A stretch of 64,000 nucleotides of DNA from Heterocephalus glaber (Eukaryota; Chordata; Mammalia; Rodentia; Bathyergidae): positions 39,861,701 to 39,925,700 of the forward strand of contig NW_004624734.1 in NCBI RefSeq assembly GCF_000247695.1. The letters are read 5' to 3'. Every line of letters begins with the position of its first letter. The stretch's first letter is position 1. The translations under genes were made by a program, and so were the position numbers. Positions 34,036 through 46,670 of the stretch are shown here, piece by piece. Below the pieces are notes generated by a model, which made no database searches, was not told the origin of the DNA, and saw only the letters and a list, made by a program, of their open reading frames with translations.

Positions 34036-35797
34036 GTCTCTTCCACTCTTCCACTTCACAGTGTCTCTTTTGCAAAGCACTTTATTTACTTAGGTATCAT
34101 TAGTCCGTCGATGTGAATGAAGATCTTCCATAAATGCCCAGAAAATGCTTTTGATAACTCCAGTTTGGGCAGCGAATGTCAGCACAGAGCCCCATGGAAG
34201 GCAGCTGCAAACAATTGTCACTCGACTCCACTTAGCATCAGAGGAAGGCCACTTTCCACAGGCCCATCACATGGTTTCATTTTTTTGGTACTTAGTCATT
34301 TGTTACAATAAAAATTAAGCTACAGGGAAGGAACACTGTGACAGGGTAATGGACTCCCAGTCAGAAGAAACCAGCCTGCTTCCAATTCATCACTGCATTT
34401 ATAGTGCATTAGAAGACGTTACAGCCCAGCATCATTCCTGGGGCAGGAAGGAAGACCAGATTGGGAGGGAAAGAGGAATTCACTTCATGAACTTGGCAAA
34501 AGTGAAATAAAAATAGAATCCAGTGATGCTTTAAATCGCCATGTTCAGCAAGGACAAGGAAAGGGCTAACAATCGCTGAGATTAACCATCCAATATGTTA
34601 AAAAAAAAATAGCCGATTTCACCTCACATCACACAAGTAAGTTGTGGGTTAAAATGAAATGGTTGCCTGAGCAATAACAGAAAGACATGAAGAAAAGGGC
34701 AGTTAGGCAATTTAAAATGATTAAAGCCCGCAAAATATTTTGCAAATATAAAGTGCTGGAGGGAAGCTTAAAAATAATATTTGTCCAATCCACTGGGCCA
34801 AAGATACCTATATTGTCTGGGTATTTTAATTGGAGGATGGAAGCATCATTATAAAATCATAAGAAATCTATGTCTGTGTTCTCATAAAAGTAAAAATGGT
34901 TATTTGATGTTGGAAAGTAGGAGCTGAAGGAATGTGGCACTGGGTAGGTATGTCTGCCAATTCAGTCCTGGGAATTTAATAACTTTATAGTATTTTTATT
35001 ATTATACCCTGCTCTTGGTTAAGCTTGGGAAAAAAGAAGAAGGGCAGACTAGCACTTCGAATAATGGGAACAATGTGTTAATTCTATGATTTTTAAGACA
35101 ACATTCTTCGGAATTACACTTTTGTATTAAAATAACATTATTTCATGGAACCCCAATAATTTGGGGGAGGCCTAGTTTTTCCCTTAGTTTTTAATTCACT
35201 TAAGAATCTATTTGAACAAAAGCCTGTGTGGTCTCATTTTCTTTCCCTGTCAATCTGTGTTATTTCCAGGGTGAAAGGTAATTTTGACCGTAAACATGGT
35301 TTCCATCACACATTTCTAATTTTAACCTATTTGTCTCAGTTTGATTTACATTGGGTCCAGAGCAAATTAACTATTGTGAGCTTTTATTGAAAATTAATTA
35401 GGTGGCTAAAGTGCCCATGGCAGAATTTCTGCCAGGACCCATTTCTGCCTGGGTCACCAGCCTTCTCCAGTTAAAACACCTAGCAACTTAAAAAATCCAT
35501 AAAATGAATGATATAATTAGTTCCAGAGTGGAACTTAATCTCTTTGAAATCAGATGCTTTCTTCTGGTGCTGAAGTGCTGTGCTAGAGCAAGCATTTTAT
35601 GGTATCAGGGGACTTTCCTGGGGGAAAAAAGTAGCTCATTCTGCCTGAATCACCTCACATGACTTACGAAGGTGCCCTTGCGTACTAAGCAGAGCTGCAT
35701 CTGTGCTCGGGTTTCTAAGTCAAGGCAAGGAGAAAAAAAAAACTGGCTTTGCAGTACTATAAAGGGGGCGGGGGGAAGCTACCTAGGTTGAAAAATA

Positions 35798-35800
<3 letters not shown>

Positions 35801-35852
<52 letters not shown>
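35801..35852. repeat. (GA)n microsatellite
   Basis: 26 uninterrupted GA units. Homopurine-homopyrimidine mirror tracts can form triplex (H-DNA) and bind GAGA-type factors. This one lies about 40 bases downstream of a TATAAA-GC-box sequence. Confidence 0.97.
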
Positions 35853-35856
<4 letters not shown>

Positions 35857-37639
35857 ACTCAGGCAAAGCCAGGATGTAAATGTGATTTATTGTAAATAGT
35901 TCTACAATATTAAAATGAGTTTTTATTTTCTATGTATGCTGCTTCAAAGAAGAGCTCTGTGGGCTCATAAAAATGCAGAGAACAAATAGGGGCCTCTAAG
36001 TCCAATTTATATGCCATACCCACTGTGCACTGAGACACATATAATCTGTAAAACGTCAGCTTCAAAGTTCCACCGAGATCGGTGTTAACCCTGACCTCTG
36101 GCCTTGCTGCCTCTGGCTGGGCCTGTGCGCTTTCTTTACCAGCTGTTTTAGATAAATGTGTTCCATTTTTAAGAGATTGTCTCAGCGTTTTTTACATGAA
36201 TCTTGGTAATATTATTAACTCTCACTGGAGAAACCACCTTTTCTCTCATTGCATGCCCCTTGAGAGACTAGCGGATTAATAAATATGTCATTGTACTGAA
36301 AATATTTAAACAACACTGGGAGAAAAGAGCAGGGCACACAACAAAAGGAAAGCATATTAGTAGTGTTTCCTGTCAAAATACACAGAGGAGCACTTTATTT
36401 GGACCATTCTCTCCATAAAGAGACATAGCGGGCCAGCATAAACACAGCGAAGGAATCTGGTTTATCCCACTTTGGAGGTTAGAGGCCATCGGCTCAACCA
36501 AAGTTACGAGACCCAAACCAGGTTTTCTCTCTTGAGGGAGCTCAGTGAAGCCATTGAGAGAAGCAGATATACACAGTGGATCGATACTGCACCATTAAAT
36601 GGTTTCTTACGTGGTTGAGTGGAACAACTCCCTTATTAGGATCAATAAATAGAAAATCCAGAGTAATATATATATAAAATTTAGCGTAGAGGCGTTATGT
36701 AACCAACAGTATAAACAATGGTTTCAGCTACAGTCTGGGGAAATTTCTACATTGAAACAGGATAAAGTGTATCCTAAATTAATGTTTACCCAGTGTTTCC
36801 TGCATGCAAGATCGTTCTAGATAAGGAGTGAGTTTAAAGACATGGAAAAAGTATAATTTCTATTAACCAGAAGGATTAACTTTTGGGACCAAAAAGTGAG
36901 TTAAACTTTACATAGATGGGCATTGCAGTCAGGAAGGTGCTGGGTGCCACAGAAATTCTGGTAAAATGTGGCCCTCAGAGGGTGGGCTCTGCTGCAGGAC
37001 ACGTGCTGAATGGCACTGAGGGTCTAAGGCTAGTGCCAGGAAGAAGGATGCTGTCGCGTGTGCCAGGAGAAGTCAAGGCAGTGACAAAGAAAGGGAAGGA
37101 TCCAAAACAAAAATAGGTCACTTTTTTGTACATTGAAGCCAGGACTTTGACCAGCTCTGCGTGTCTTTCACAGAAATGATGACTGGTACCCATTTTGACA
37201 AGTCACAGAACTGTGACTTGTAATATACGCGAAGTTTAAAATGATGACTCAAGACACCACAAAATCCTGAAGTTGTCACGACCCCTTCTAATCTGCATGC
37301 ATTTGAAATAGGATCTCATCTTTTCATTATTAAACTTTATGGGCGAGGACAGTTGGGCATTCTTTCACATGTAGAGACTGACATCACTTAGATCGAATAA
37401 GCCACAACCAGTATTTTTTAGCATTAAAAATTTTCTCCAAATAGATATGACTGCCTAAAATTACTAAAGAAATCCTGTTGAAAGGGACAGTATGTTCCCT
37501 CTAGGGTATCATATTATTAGGAAAGTTGGCACTCCCAAATGTGTTGCCGAAAAGTTTTAAGTCTAGACCAGGTGAGGAGACTGTTTTTGAAATTGATCCT
37601 ATACGATTGTCCCTTTTAAGTGGCTGCTTTCATGAACCA

Positions 37640-37780
37640 GCCGGTATTTATATATTATTATAAAGATAATACCCTTCCTCACCTCACAAGGCTTTTGAGA
37701 ATTAATTAATGTTTGCCAAGTGCTTTGAGCTCTATAGATGAAAGGTGGGGTGGAAATGCTAAGGAGTATTATTATTTTCA
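37640..37780 (-). repeat. MIR SINE remnant
   Basis: Minus-strand MIR wording: CTCACCTCACAAGGCTTTTG, GAGAATTAATTAATGTTTGC, CAAGTGCTTTGAGCTCTATA. Confidence 0.6.
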
Positions 37781-38446
37781 TATGTATTTGAACTTGCCTC
37801 TTATAAGGCAATTTTTTATATGATGATGATCTCTTCTTTGGGGAAAAAAGACAAAAATTGCCTCGTCCACCATCCCACCCTCATACGGAGGACAGGTGTG
37901 ATTACTGGAGTTTGGCCTCAAGAAGAGACTGAAGTGGAAGCATACTTCAAAAGGCCGCATTCCCAACTCTTGAGACCTCTCCCGGGAGCCGCACAAGTGT
38001 CAGGTTCAATCTGTAATCCCTGCTGAGATGTGGCCAAATGCAAAGGCCAGGACCGATTGGGTATTTATGGGGTATATAAATAACAACCCAAACCCTGTCA
38101 ATTAACCTCTCTGCTGCTAGGTTTAAGTGAGGTCCACAATCTGTTTATTGAAGAGAAATGCACTCCCTTAATCCTGCCATGAGGTTAAAAAACAATGTTG
38201 AGAAACTGGTTTGGCTAAACCAGTTGGCTAAATCGTTTGGGAGGAATTGCGTTTACCCTGTTCTAACCTTAACCTGGTCAGCGCAGCCAGACTGGTTTCC
38301 ACGGACAGGACTAAGTTAGGGTGGGATTGGAGGGAAGACAGCAGCACAGATCTCAAATCTGAGGCTCAGAAGCCTTCTCCCCTACGATTCCACGTTTCTC
38401 ACAGTGAAGGGGGTTGCCCCAGGTATCCCCGGTCAGCATGCCTTTC
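37781..38446. other. Intergenic, nothing recognised
   Basis: About 670 bases without a recognisable gene or repeat family. Confidence 0.45.
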
Positions 38447-38838
38447 TGTGTTCATCAGATGTACGTCACCATAACAAAACAAGCTACCTGTGACTTAGCT
38501 CACAGTTTTTGAGGTTCCGAGTCCAAGGAGCATGGTGGGAGCTCTGTGGGAGGCCCAGCCCCTGGCTGCATCACCTCCAGAAGCAGATGGCAACAGAGAG
38601 GGCAAGCAGGCCATTACTTTTCCAACCCAGAGCAGAAAGGACAAAGTGGCCAGGGTGGCTCCTCTCCCAAGAACCCAAGAAGTCACCTGAGAGCTAATTC
38701 ACACCTCTGGTGACCAAGGGTTTCCCACTAAGCCCCAAATCTTAAATCTTAAAGGATCTACCACCCCTCCAGAGCCACCCTAGGGATCCAGCCTTTAATC
38801 ACAGTGGCTCCCTAGGGGACACTCAAACTGCACCGCAA
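38447..38838 (-). mobile_element. MaLR-type LTR, diverged, minus strand
   Basis: The structure matches a reversed MaLR LTR. The + strand begins TGTGTTCATCAGATGTACG, then CACCATAACAAAACAAGC and TAGCTCACAGTTTTTGAGG. It ends GGGGACACTCAAACTGC. It is more diverged than the LTRs at 5,076 and 27,566, and no internal sequence is present. Confidence 0.62.
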
Positions 38839-39559
38839 CCCAACCCAACATCATCTCTCTTGTACCTGAACGGTGAGAGGGCAGAGCAGGGGAAGGAGAA
38901 ATAAAGGAGGAAAGGAAGCTTCGGCAATGATGGGAGTGGGGGGTTGGCCGTCTGCACCAAGAGACCAGAGTTTCTCTAGAAAAGAGATCTAACATTTCCT
39001 GGAGGTCTCTGACCCTGTCCTTTGGTTAAAATTAACTTGTTTTTATGTTTGCCCCAAATTTAAAGACTTGCCTACCAACTGCTAACCATTAATAACTTCT
39101 CACTCAAAAACTTACATATAAGATTGTCAATCTTGTAGCATGTGTTTAATCATGATTGTTTCTATGTCTTGGCCTCTAAAATTTGAGAGACATAAATTCA
39201 TTTTTTCAGGTAAATGCAAATTACTTATTTTCCTAAGAATTTGGAGCATTTTAAGCCAAAACTAATTGGGATTATTTTGGAGTATTAGCAAATTGTTTTT
39301 GAATTACTGACCTATAGGCAAGTGGTACAATATCTGAGAGACTGAAAGCTTCCTGAGAATAGAAACATCTTTTTCAGCTTCCTGTACTCCTCAGTGTCTA
39401 GCAGACTTTTGCACATACACTATGAGTGTTTGTGGAAGCTAGGAAGGAAAAAAGGAAATGAAGGAAGAAAGAAGGGAGGGAAGGAAGGAAGGAAGCAGAT
39501 GTAAGTGCATGTTTGCCTCACTTTTAATAATTATACCTTGGGATAACTGAGCTTCTGCT
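38839..39559. other. Intergenic with a GGAA simple tract
   Basis: No gene. An imperfect (GGAA)n/(GAAG)n tract lies at about 39,443-39,495. Confidence 0.55.
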
Positions 39560-39770
39560 GTAGTCCAGCCACCATTCCCAGCACTGACCATACATTCATT
39601 CTTTCATTGAATTCTCCCAACAATCCTTTGAGGGGAGCACTATAACCCAACCTATATTATGGAGGTGGGAACTGAGGCTAGAACGTTTGGAAAATTTGCC
39701 AAAGTTGCCTAACTAGTCAATGACTGACCTCTGAGGAGACAGCGGTGTAACAGAGTGAGCTGAGCCACAG
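39560..39770 (+). repeat. MIR SINE remnant
   Basis: + strand MIR wording: TTGAATTCTCCCAACAATCC, GTGGGAACTGAGGCTAGAA, GCCAAAGTTGCCTAACTAG. Confidence 0.8.
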
Positions 39771-41212
39771 CTCTGCCTTTGTTGTTCCCTGGAGACAGCA
39801 TGACAAAGACTTCACAGGCTCTAGTGTGTCGTGATGTAGGCTGTGTACAGGGAATTTATTCTTTTCAAAAGCGATCACACTGCTACTCCCACCCCAAATT
39901 AAGGACCAACGATTCTGATACTACCCAAATTCCACTGCAGCCAAGCGGGAGGGTTTGGCAAGGCATGCCGAGTTCTCTTTGAGTGTTTTTTGACCCCCGT
40001 TGACCTGTTATCTCCAACACATCCTCTTCCCTCAGGGGTCGTAGTTACTCGGCCTTGAACCCTCCTGTACAATTTCTCGCAGTCCTGCCTGGGCACGAGT
40101 AACTTGGATCCTGGCGGGCAACTGGATGGGAAAGAAATGGTCCAGCTGTCAGGCAGGGAGGCTGCTCTTAAGTATCAACAAGTCGTTGAAGAGGCAAATA
40201 CTTAACATGTTTTGTTTCTAGAAGGCTTAAAAACATACATGTTATTTTTTAACTTCTATGAAGTTAAAAAAAAAAGAGAGAGATTAAAAAGCAGAAACAA
40301 CACAATCTACTCCTCTAGAAGCATCACATTAAAAACATTTTAGTCTGTTGGTCCTGGGAGGCTCGAGTTTATCCCCATTCATCCAGCAGAGGTCGCTCTT
40401 TCCCAGCACACTCTTCAGAGGCCTAGTAGCTTGTCTACGCCGCCAGGGCCTTTGTAGCCTCTGAGGCTGCAGAGTAAAGAAACAGCAAAGGCATTCAGGC
40501 CCGAGAGACTGAAGGGAAAAGAATCTGGTCTGGGAGGTGGGCTTGCAATGTTTGGGAAACGGATATTTTAATAACGACTGTGTGTGAACAGTTTGCTTCA
40601 AGTCTGTGTTTTAAACTTCTCACTGGGGTTAATCGTCCGATCCTTTTGCAAAATAATGAGCTTTAACTCCACTTCAGCTGCTAATCCTGTGTGTCTTCTG
40701 CATGTCTTTTTATGCGTTGTGATCAGGCTGGGAAAAAAGAGACAAGCTGTGTGCGTTTCCACTGGGCCAGTCTCAGCCGGGTATCTCATCAGTGTCCAGG
40801 CTGGCCTTGGTGACCAGGCAGCAGTGGTGGCGCCGCCCTGGGGTGTGCTTGGTGACTGTCCAATCTCAGTGAGAGTTGGTCTTCAGCAGTGGCAGCTTCG
40901 TCCTTCTGAACTCATAGCCACCCCTGTCTATTGTTCATGAGAAGTGTGCCGGGAGAGACGGTCTTCCCACCTCCCCACACTGCAGGGCTCTCTTCTGGGA
41001 GCCCAGAGCAGGCTGAGTGGGCATCAGGCTGCCCTTGTTCAGGTTCTGCTTCAATACGGGAGGAAGGCAGGGGTGAGGTTCTGGTTCAGAGGGAGGTGAA
41101 GCAATCTGAGGAAGCGGCATCAACAGAGACATATTAAAAGGATACCGCATTCGTTTTGGACAGCTCTAAGCCTCTCAGTGGCTGAATGCTTAAATTTAAG
41201 TCAAGTATTTAT
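39771..41212. other. Intergenic, nothing recognised
   Basis: About 1.4 kb. ORFs of up to 118 codons (40,584-40,940 +) show no domain. No repeat family is assigned. Confidence 0.45.
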
Positions 41213-41323
41213 TTTGTTTTGAGATAGAGTCTCAACTATGTAGTCTAGGCTGGTGTTGAATGCCTGATCCTCCTGCTTCAGCCTCCTGTGTGCCGGTGTT
41301 ACAGTTATGCAGCACTATGCTTA
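41213..41323 (-). mobile_element. B1-type SINE
   Basis: Minus-strand B1: TTTTGAGATAGAGTCTCAAC, TAGTCTAGGCTGGTGTTGAA, GATCCTCCTGCTTCAGCCTC. Confidence 0.82.
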
Positions 41324-41351
41324 ATGAGTCAGATACTTAAAAGGCCCATTT

Positions 41352-41416
41352 TTATATATATGTGTGTGTGTGTGTGCATGTGTGTGAGTGTGTGCTAGCA
41401 CATATATATGTGCTAG
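41352..41416. repeat. (TG)n microsatellite joined to a perfect palindrome
   Basis: TATATATA leads into a mostly (TG)n run to about 41,394. It is followed directly by a perfect 22-base palindrome at 41,395-41,416 (left half CTAGCACATAT, right half its reverse complement). Confidence 0.92.
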
Positions 41417-41429
41417 ACTCGCAAAAACT

Positions 41430-42110
41430 AGTCCTTATGTTTAAAGTAGTTTTAGACCCACAGCAAAACTGAGCCACTGTACAGACAGCTCCCATACATG
41501 CCTGGCCTCACTCCCCTAACTCGGGTCACATTTCCCACCCGAGTGGTATGTTTGTTAAAATCCACGAACCTACATAACGCTCACCAGAGTCCACAGTGTA
41601 CATCCGGTTTCCCACTTGTTGGGCAGGCTGTGACTGAACAAATGCATAATAGCACTTGTCCACGATGGTGGTGGCACGCAGAATAGTGTCACTGCCCTAA
41701 TAGCTCTCTGCGCAGTGTCACGGCACCCCCCCCCCATCCAGACCCCAGGAAACACTGATTTTTTTTTTACAGATTCCGCAGTGTTGCCTTTCCCAGAATG
41801 ACCTATAGTTTGAATCATCCAGTATGGGGCCTGTTCACATTGGCTTCTGTCACTCAGAAATGTGCACTGAGGACTCCTTTATGTCTTTCCATGGCTCAGA
41901 AGCTCATTTCTCTTTATTGCTGAAGAATAGCCCCTTGTCTGGATGTGTCATGGTTCATCTGCTCACCTACTGACAGACAGCTGCTTCTAAGCTGTGGCAA
42001 TTATGAGTAAATCTGCATTAAGCATCTTCGTGCAAATTTTTAGGGGGACATAAGTTTTGAGTGCATTTGGAATCATAGGAAGTGCCGGCTTCACTGGATC
42101 AATGGTGATC
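41430..42110 (-). repeat. L1M-type LINE remnant, minus strand
   Basis: Old L1 3' region: GTTTTAGACCCACAGCAAAA, CCGAGTGGTATGTTTGTTAA, CATCCAGTATGGGGCCTG, TTTCCATGGCTCAGAAGCTC and GGACATAAGTTTTGAGTGC. All are in the order of L1MB-like 3' sequence read in reverse. Confidence 0.88.
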
Positions 42111-45100
42111 TATGTTTTCATCATGGCTTTACATCGTTGTGCTAATACTTTACCTGCAAAATAGCAGAACAGATCTTCTGTTTGGATCTTGCACTTAGGT
42201 GCATGGACCATTTCCAGGCTCTCTGGTGAAGGGTGCTGTGTCTGAGCCACGGCCCTCGGGAGACACAGCTGTGCAGTGGAGGCTGTAGCTTCTGCTGGAG
42301 CCTCTTCAGTTGGAGACCTGCATGGGGACAAGTGGTTTATCCAGAGTTAGGCCACACCATGTGCAATAAAATATGTTGCCTATAACGATGGGGCTTCCAA
42401 TTCCTTGTTGTCCATATACATTGAGCCGTTGAGTTAGATGAATTTCAACTTCACGTTCTGGGGAAAAGATACTGTGTTAGCAGGATGGTGGTGGTAGTGG
42501 TGCTCTACTGAATGATCTGCCAGTCAGTTTGAGTGCCAGCATAGAGCATTGGTAAAGGAGCCGGGACTTCCGAGATACAGACTTCCCTCGTGTCAGTCCC
42601 TGGCCTGGTGCCCCTGGTGACGCTCTGGTCTGGCCAACAAGCCACGCGCTTCTTTTGTCGCTTTGCAGGCTGAGCGGTGCCGGACAACATCTTAGCTCTT
42701 TAGGAGACTCTGGTCTCCCTGTCATTGACATCCTTTTCTGACCAGCAGTCTTTTGATTTGCAGCAAATAGTTTTCCAAAGGGTAAACCAACTCAAGGTGG
42801 CTTTGATGGTAGAGATAACATGTTGAACGGACAAATGCAGTTTCTCCAGTGACCCTGGTGGGTGGAGGACTTCGCCCTGAGCTCTGGCCCCATCACCATC
42901 ACAGGGACGCAGAGAACACTGAGGCCACAGCCAGGCCAGAGGACATAGAAGATAGACGAGAATCAGTGCTATCAGGAGGTGGGGCTGTAAGATCTAAGGT
43001 GTGCTTGACTTGTGGTTCACATTCCCATTTCTAAGACTGTGCTTGGTAGCCGCACAATGCGAAATGACAGTGAATGATCCTGTCCCTACCACACCGATGA
43101 AGTATTTGGAAGTCACTTTAGCACTGCAGAGAAATAGGCCCACAAGGGCAGGGAGGGCAGCTTATCAATGCAGACACTCCCCAAAGTCCTCTGCTGTCAT
43201 TTGAAAGTGAGGGGTGAACTTTACCTCCTCTACTGGAGCATATCTTAAAGTCCCCATGAGCCAGATGCTGTAATTTTTTCCCATGCAATTTCTTCCAGTC
43301 ATTCCACCATTCTTCAATTAAGCTTTCACAATGTTTTGGCTTTCCATTTACAAAAATTCTGAAGGGGCTGAGGCACACAGAAAAGATGTAGAGAGACCGA
43401 GTGATAATAATTAAGTACTTATACAGGTTATGTTCATGTAGAGTTTTGGGGAAGTCTATGCCTTAGGAGACTTTGCTTTTGGAACACTTTCTTTTTGGTA
43501 AGTCATCATTTGATTTAGTTCATCACATATTTTCTATTGCTAACTCTTATCAAATATGGTAGTGGACACAGTTCCTGCTCATACAGTGTTCCCAGGGAAG
43601 GAGGGAGATAGGGCATTTCACTGTGACACGGGGAGATCTGTATTGGAGGGAGGGCAGGCAGCTCAGCACCAGAGTCTGCAGGTGTTACTCCGGAGCTGCT
43701 TCTCAGAATAACCAGGAGGACCCAGGCAGGTGGACAAGAGAGGCTAGAAGACCAGAAAAGGATCTCCTGGCCTCAAAATCATGAATGAAATTACTGACAG
43801 GGCTGGTACCCAAGAGGAAGGAGGATCATTGAAGACAAGAGGCTGCAGAAGTAGCTGAGAATCAGCTCATGAGGTTTGGACTCTACGCTGCAAATAATGG
43901 CAGATAACCCACTATGGCAAGGTTTTAAGCTGAGATTTTTTTCTTTTTTTTTTAGAAAACTGTAAAGGTTATGTGAAAGATCATGACTTGGGGGGAGAAA
44001 GACCAGAGGCAGAAAATTACTGAGATGATTTTGTCGAAAGTTTATGAATTCATGAGAACTAATACAGCTTAATGAGTAAAGTCTCTTTTACATGTAAACA
44101 TGTTGCAGATGACCTTGGTATTTGTCCAATCAATCAAAGGATGTTGGGAGGAAGACCTAGTCCATCGTGTCTATCCTGTCTCACCTGGAAGCTCTCCCCA
44201 CCTCACTAAGACATCAAACACCGCCAGTTTCGGGGTGTGGCTTTGGAAACAGAGGAAGCCCTTTCCTTCCCCACCCCGAATCTTCTCACTGATGCTTGCA
44301 AACTCTTTAGTGCAAGGGTCAAAAATAAAATACTTGCCTGAGCCTTACTTTTTCTTTTATGTTTATTACCTAGACGCTAATGAATCTGAGAAAGATAACA
44401 GATTGAATGGTACGATGGAGGAGCCTGTGTTGGTTATTTTCTTTTTGCCCCTCTGATGTATTTCTCTGCCTGCTTCTTGCCCCAGGAGGCTGACAGGTGT
44501 CAGGTAGCTGCATTGCCAGATTCCTTTGCTGAATTCTCACAGGGGCCCCTATGGTCATGAGTGGGAATGGATCCTGCTAGTGACAGTCCCTGGGCTCTCT
44601 CCTATCCCTCACTGTTCCTGCTACTCACCCACACCTCACTAAATAGCTCCTGCATTTATTTAATTCTCCTCAGTTAACTCTTTTGGAGAATTTCCTGCCA
44701 TTCCTCTGCTGACACAGGTATTTTCCTGAATGTGTACCACGACAGGCATAGTATATCAAGTCCTGCACGCCGACCAAGGATGGAAGAAATAAAGAAGATA
44801 CTGGAGTCACAGATGACCTCCTCACCTGTCCTAGATCTGCCTGACTTTCCTTCGGTTCAGCTCCTCCTCTGCCTCAGGCTAGTTGTTGGAGGAAAAGCTG
44901 GCTCAAAGATCTGGTTTGAATTTATGCTTAAAAAATTTCAAATTGATTTACAAGCTCTAATCTGTCATTCGTACCACTCCTTCAGTAGGTATTTCTTGTC
45001 TAAGTGCACAACTTAGTAGACTCATCATACGGAAGACACAGGAGTCACCTGAAGCTCGGTGCAGAACAGTCTTTAAGGGTTAAGAGGCCACCACATGCTG

Positions 45101-46264
45101 CGCCTCAGGTACAGCAGGTTTATCGGAGTTTTTCTTTTGTACTTAAACAATAAAGAAGTTGGTGGTCTGCTGGCTACAGCCTGTTACACATTCTTTGTTT
45201 TTATTAGGACAACCATAAGCCTCAAAGACCCACCCTGATTCAGTGGCAGGTTTTATGGAACGCTCACAAGTTTCTTCTTGTTGCACTGGGGGTATATAAA
45301 GTGTGAGGCGTAATAGGGAACAGGTTGGAAGACCAGCAGAGGGCTGACACATGTCCTAATTCCTGATGTGAATATTTAATAACTGTTCGTTACAGGCAAA
45401 GGTTGATGACCAGATGCCGGTTTCTATGGCTCCAGAGCCCACTAAATCTCTGAGTTTCTCCAGAAGCAGGCCTGGGGTTGGCAGTTCCCTCTGCCGTTCA
45501 CATCCCCTGGAGGTCAGGCCATGCCCAGTTGACTTAGCAACACTGTGGAGGAGCATTTGCTGGAAACATCTCTTCTGTTACTCATTGGCCAAGTGGCTAA
45601 TTGCTTCTGGCACTGTCCTTTCCTAAGATGATGGAGAACAGTGGACTTAAAGTATGACTGAAGCAAACTCGGAATCTCTGCAGCAAATGTGAACACTGGG
45701 CTGGCACGCTGCTGTTCCTCACACACCACATTGGGACAGGGGAGCTGGGTCTTCACTTCTGTGTGAACCACAGTTAACTTGCATGACAGTGACCTAGCTT
45801 TGCACCCCTGAGCTGAAATACACCCTCCCGATTTGTCAGGTTCTAGATGCTGTCGTTTTTCCAGCTGTGCTCTGACCGCAGCAGCTGGTCTAGGAATTGC
45901 ATTGTTTTGCATTTCCATGGCACATGAAGTTTCATGACAGAATGCCCCTGTGGCCACCTCGTGCCTCAATTCCCGGGGTCTGTGGGAAGAAAATGATCCT
46001 GCTATCTTCTGCCACATGCTCTCATCTTTCCAGTGTGTGGCAGAACCAGGCTGCAGTGTTGGGCTGGTTTCAGTACCCCCAGTTCCCTGCATAGAGGAAG
46101 CTCATGTTTCAGGGAAAAGAGTTTTATGCAATATTTTAATATTTAGGATGAGTTGTTTTCTTTTTTAATTTTCTGAAACAGGTACAGCTTTATGTGGCCA
46201 TATCCTGCTTAATTTTAAAAATAAGATATGAAAACCATTAGCAAGATCTATGAGGCTATGTGTG
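42111..46264. other. Intergenic, no gene recognised
   Basis: About 4.1 kb of mixed composition. The longest non-transposon ORF away from TMEM30B is on the minus strand at 45,514-46,092 (192 codons), without a recognisable domain. No young SINE is present here. The segment 45,350-46,100 may be an unassigned old repeat. Confidence 0.45.
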
Positions 46265-46670
46265 CCCTGACCCTTGCCTTATCTGAATGTCCCCTCCCCC
46301 AGCCTGTGGCTACCCTGGTGTACTTTCAGTTTCTTGAATTCACCACACCTCAGGCTCTTTGAACAAGCTATTCTCTCCACCTGGAATATTTTTTTCTTTC
46401 TTTCCTCCAACTTCAGATTTCAGCTTTAAAATCACTCGGTCAAGAAAGCTTTCCCATTCCCAGCCTCAGTCAAGTCTCACTTGGCTTCTGGGTCCCCTAG
46501 GCTTCTCGGTAGAGCCTGTTGGCACTGGAGGCAATTAATTCTTGGTATAATTACTCATTCGGTGTCTTATTCCCTTCTCGATTGTAAGCATCAGGAGGTA
46601 ATGGATGCTGTATTCTCAGTGCCTAGCTAAGTACCCAGCATATAGACTAATGTCTAATTGTTGGATTAAT
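46265..46670 (+). repeat. L2 LINE 3' end remnant
   Basis: It follows the L2 3' end order: CTATTCTCTCCACCTGGAAT, ACTTCAGATTTCAGCTTTAA, AGAAAGCTTTCCCATTCCCA, TTCTCGATTGTAAGCATCAG, GTGCCTAGCTAAGTACCCAG, CATATAGACTAATG. Confidence 0.82.

Larger units (their letters stand above)
31761..37635. other. Repeat-poor intergenic block, possible regulatory DNA
   Basis: Almost 6 kb in which I recognise only one old DNA-transposon scrap (33,905-34,035) and one (GA)n tract. There are no SINEs, L1 or LTRs, unlike the rest of the window. It is AT-rich with no long ORF. Such blocks in gene-poor mammalian intervals are often rich in conserved non-coding elements, but conservation cannot be judged from one sequence. 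Confidence 0.5.

Noticed and set aside
35801..35852. CRISPR-like or satellite array
   Set aside because: It is a plain dinucleotide microsatellite without spacers, in a mammalian genome.
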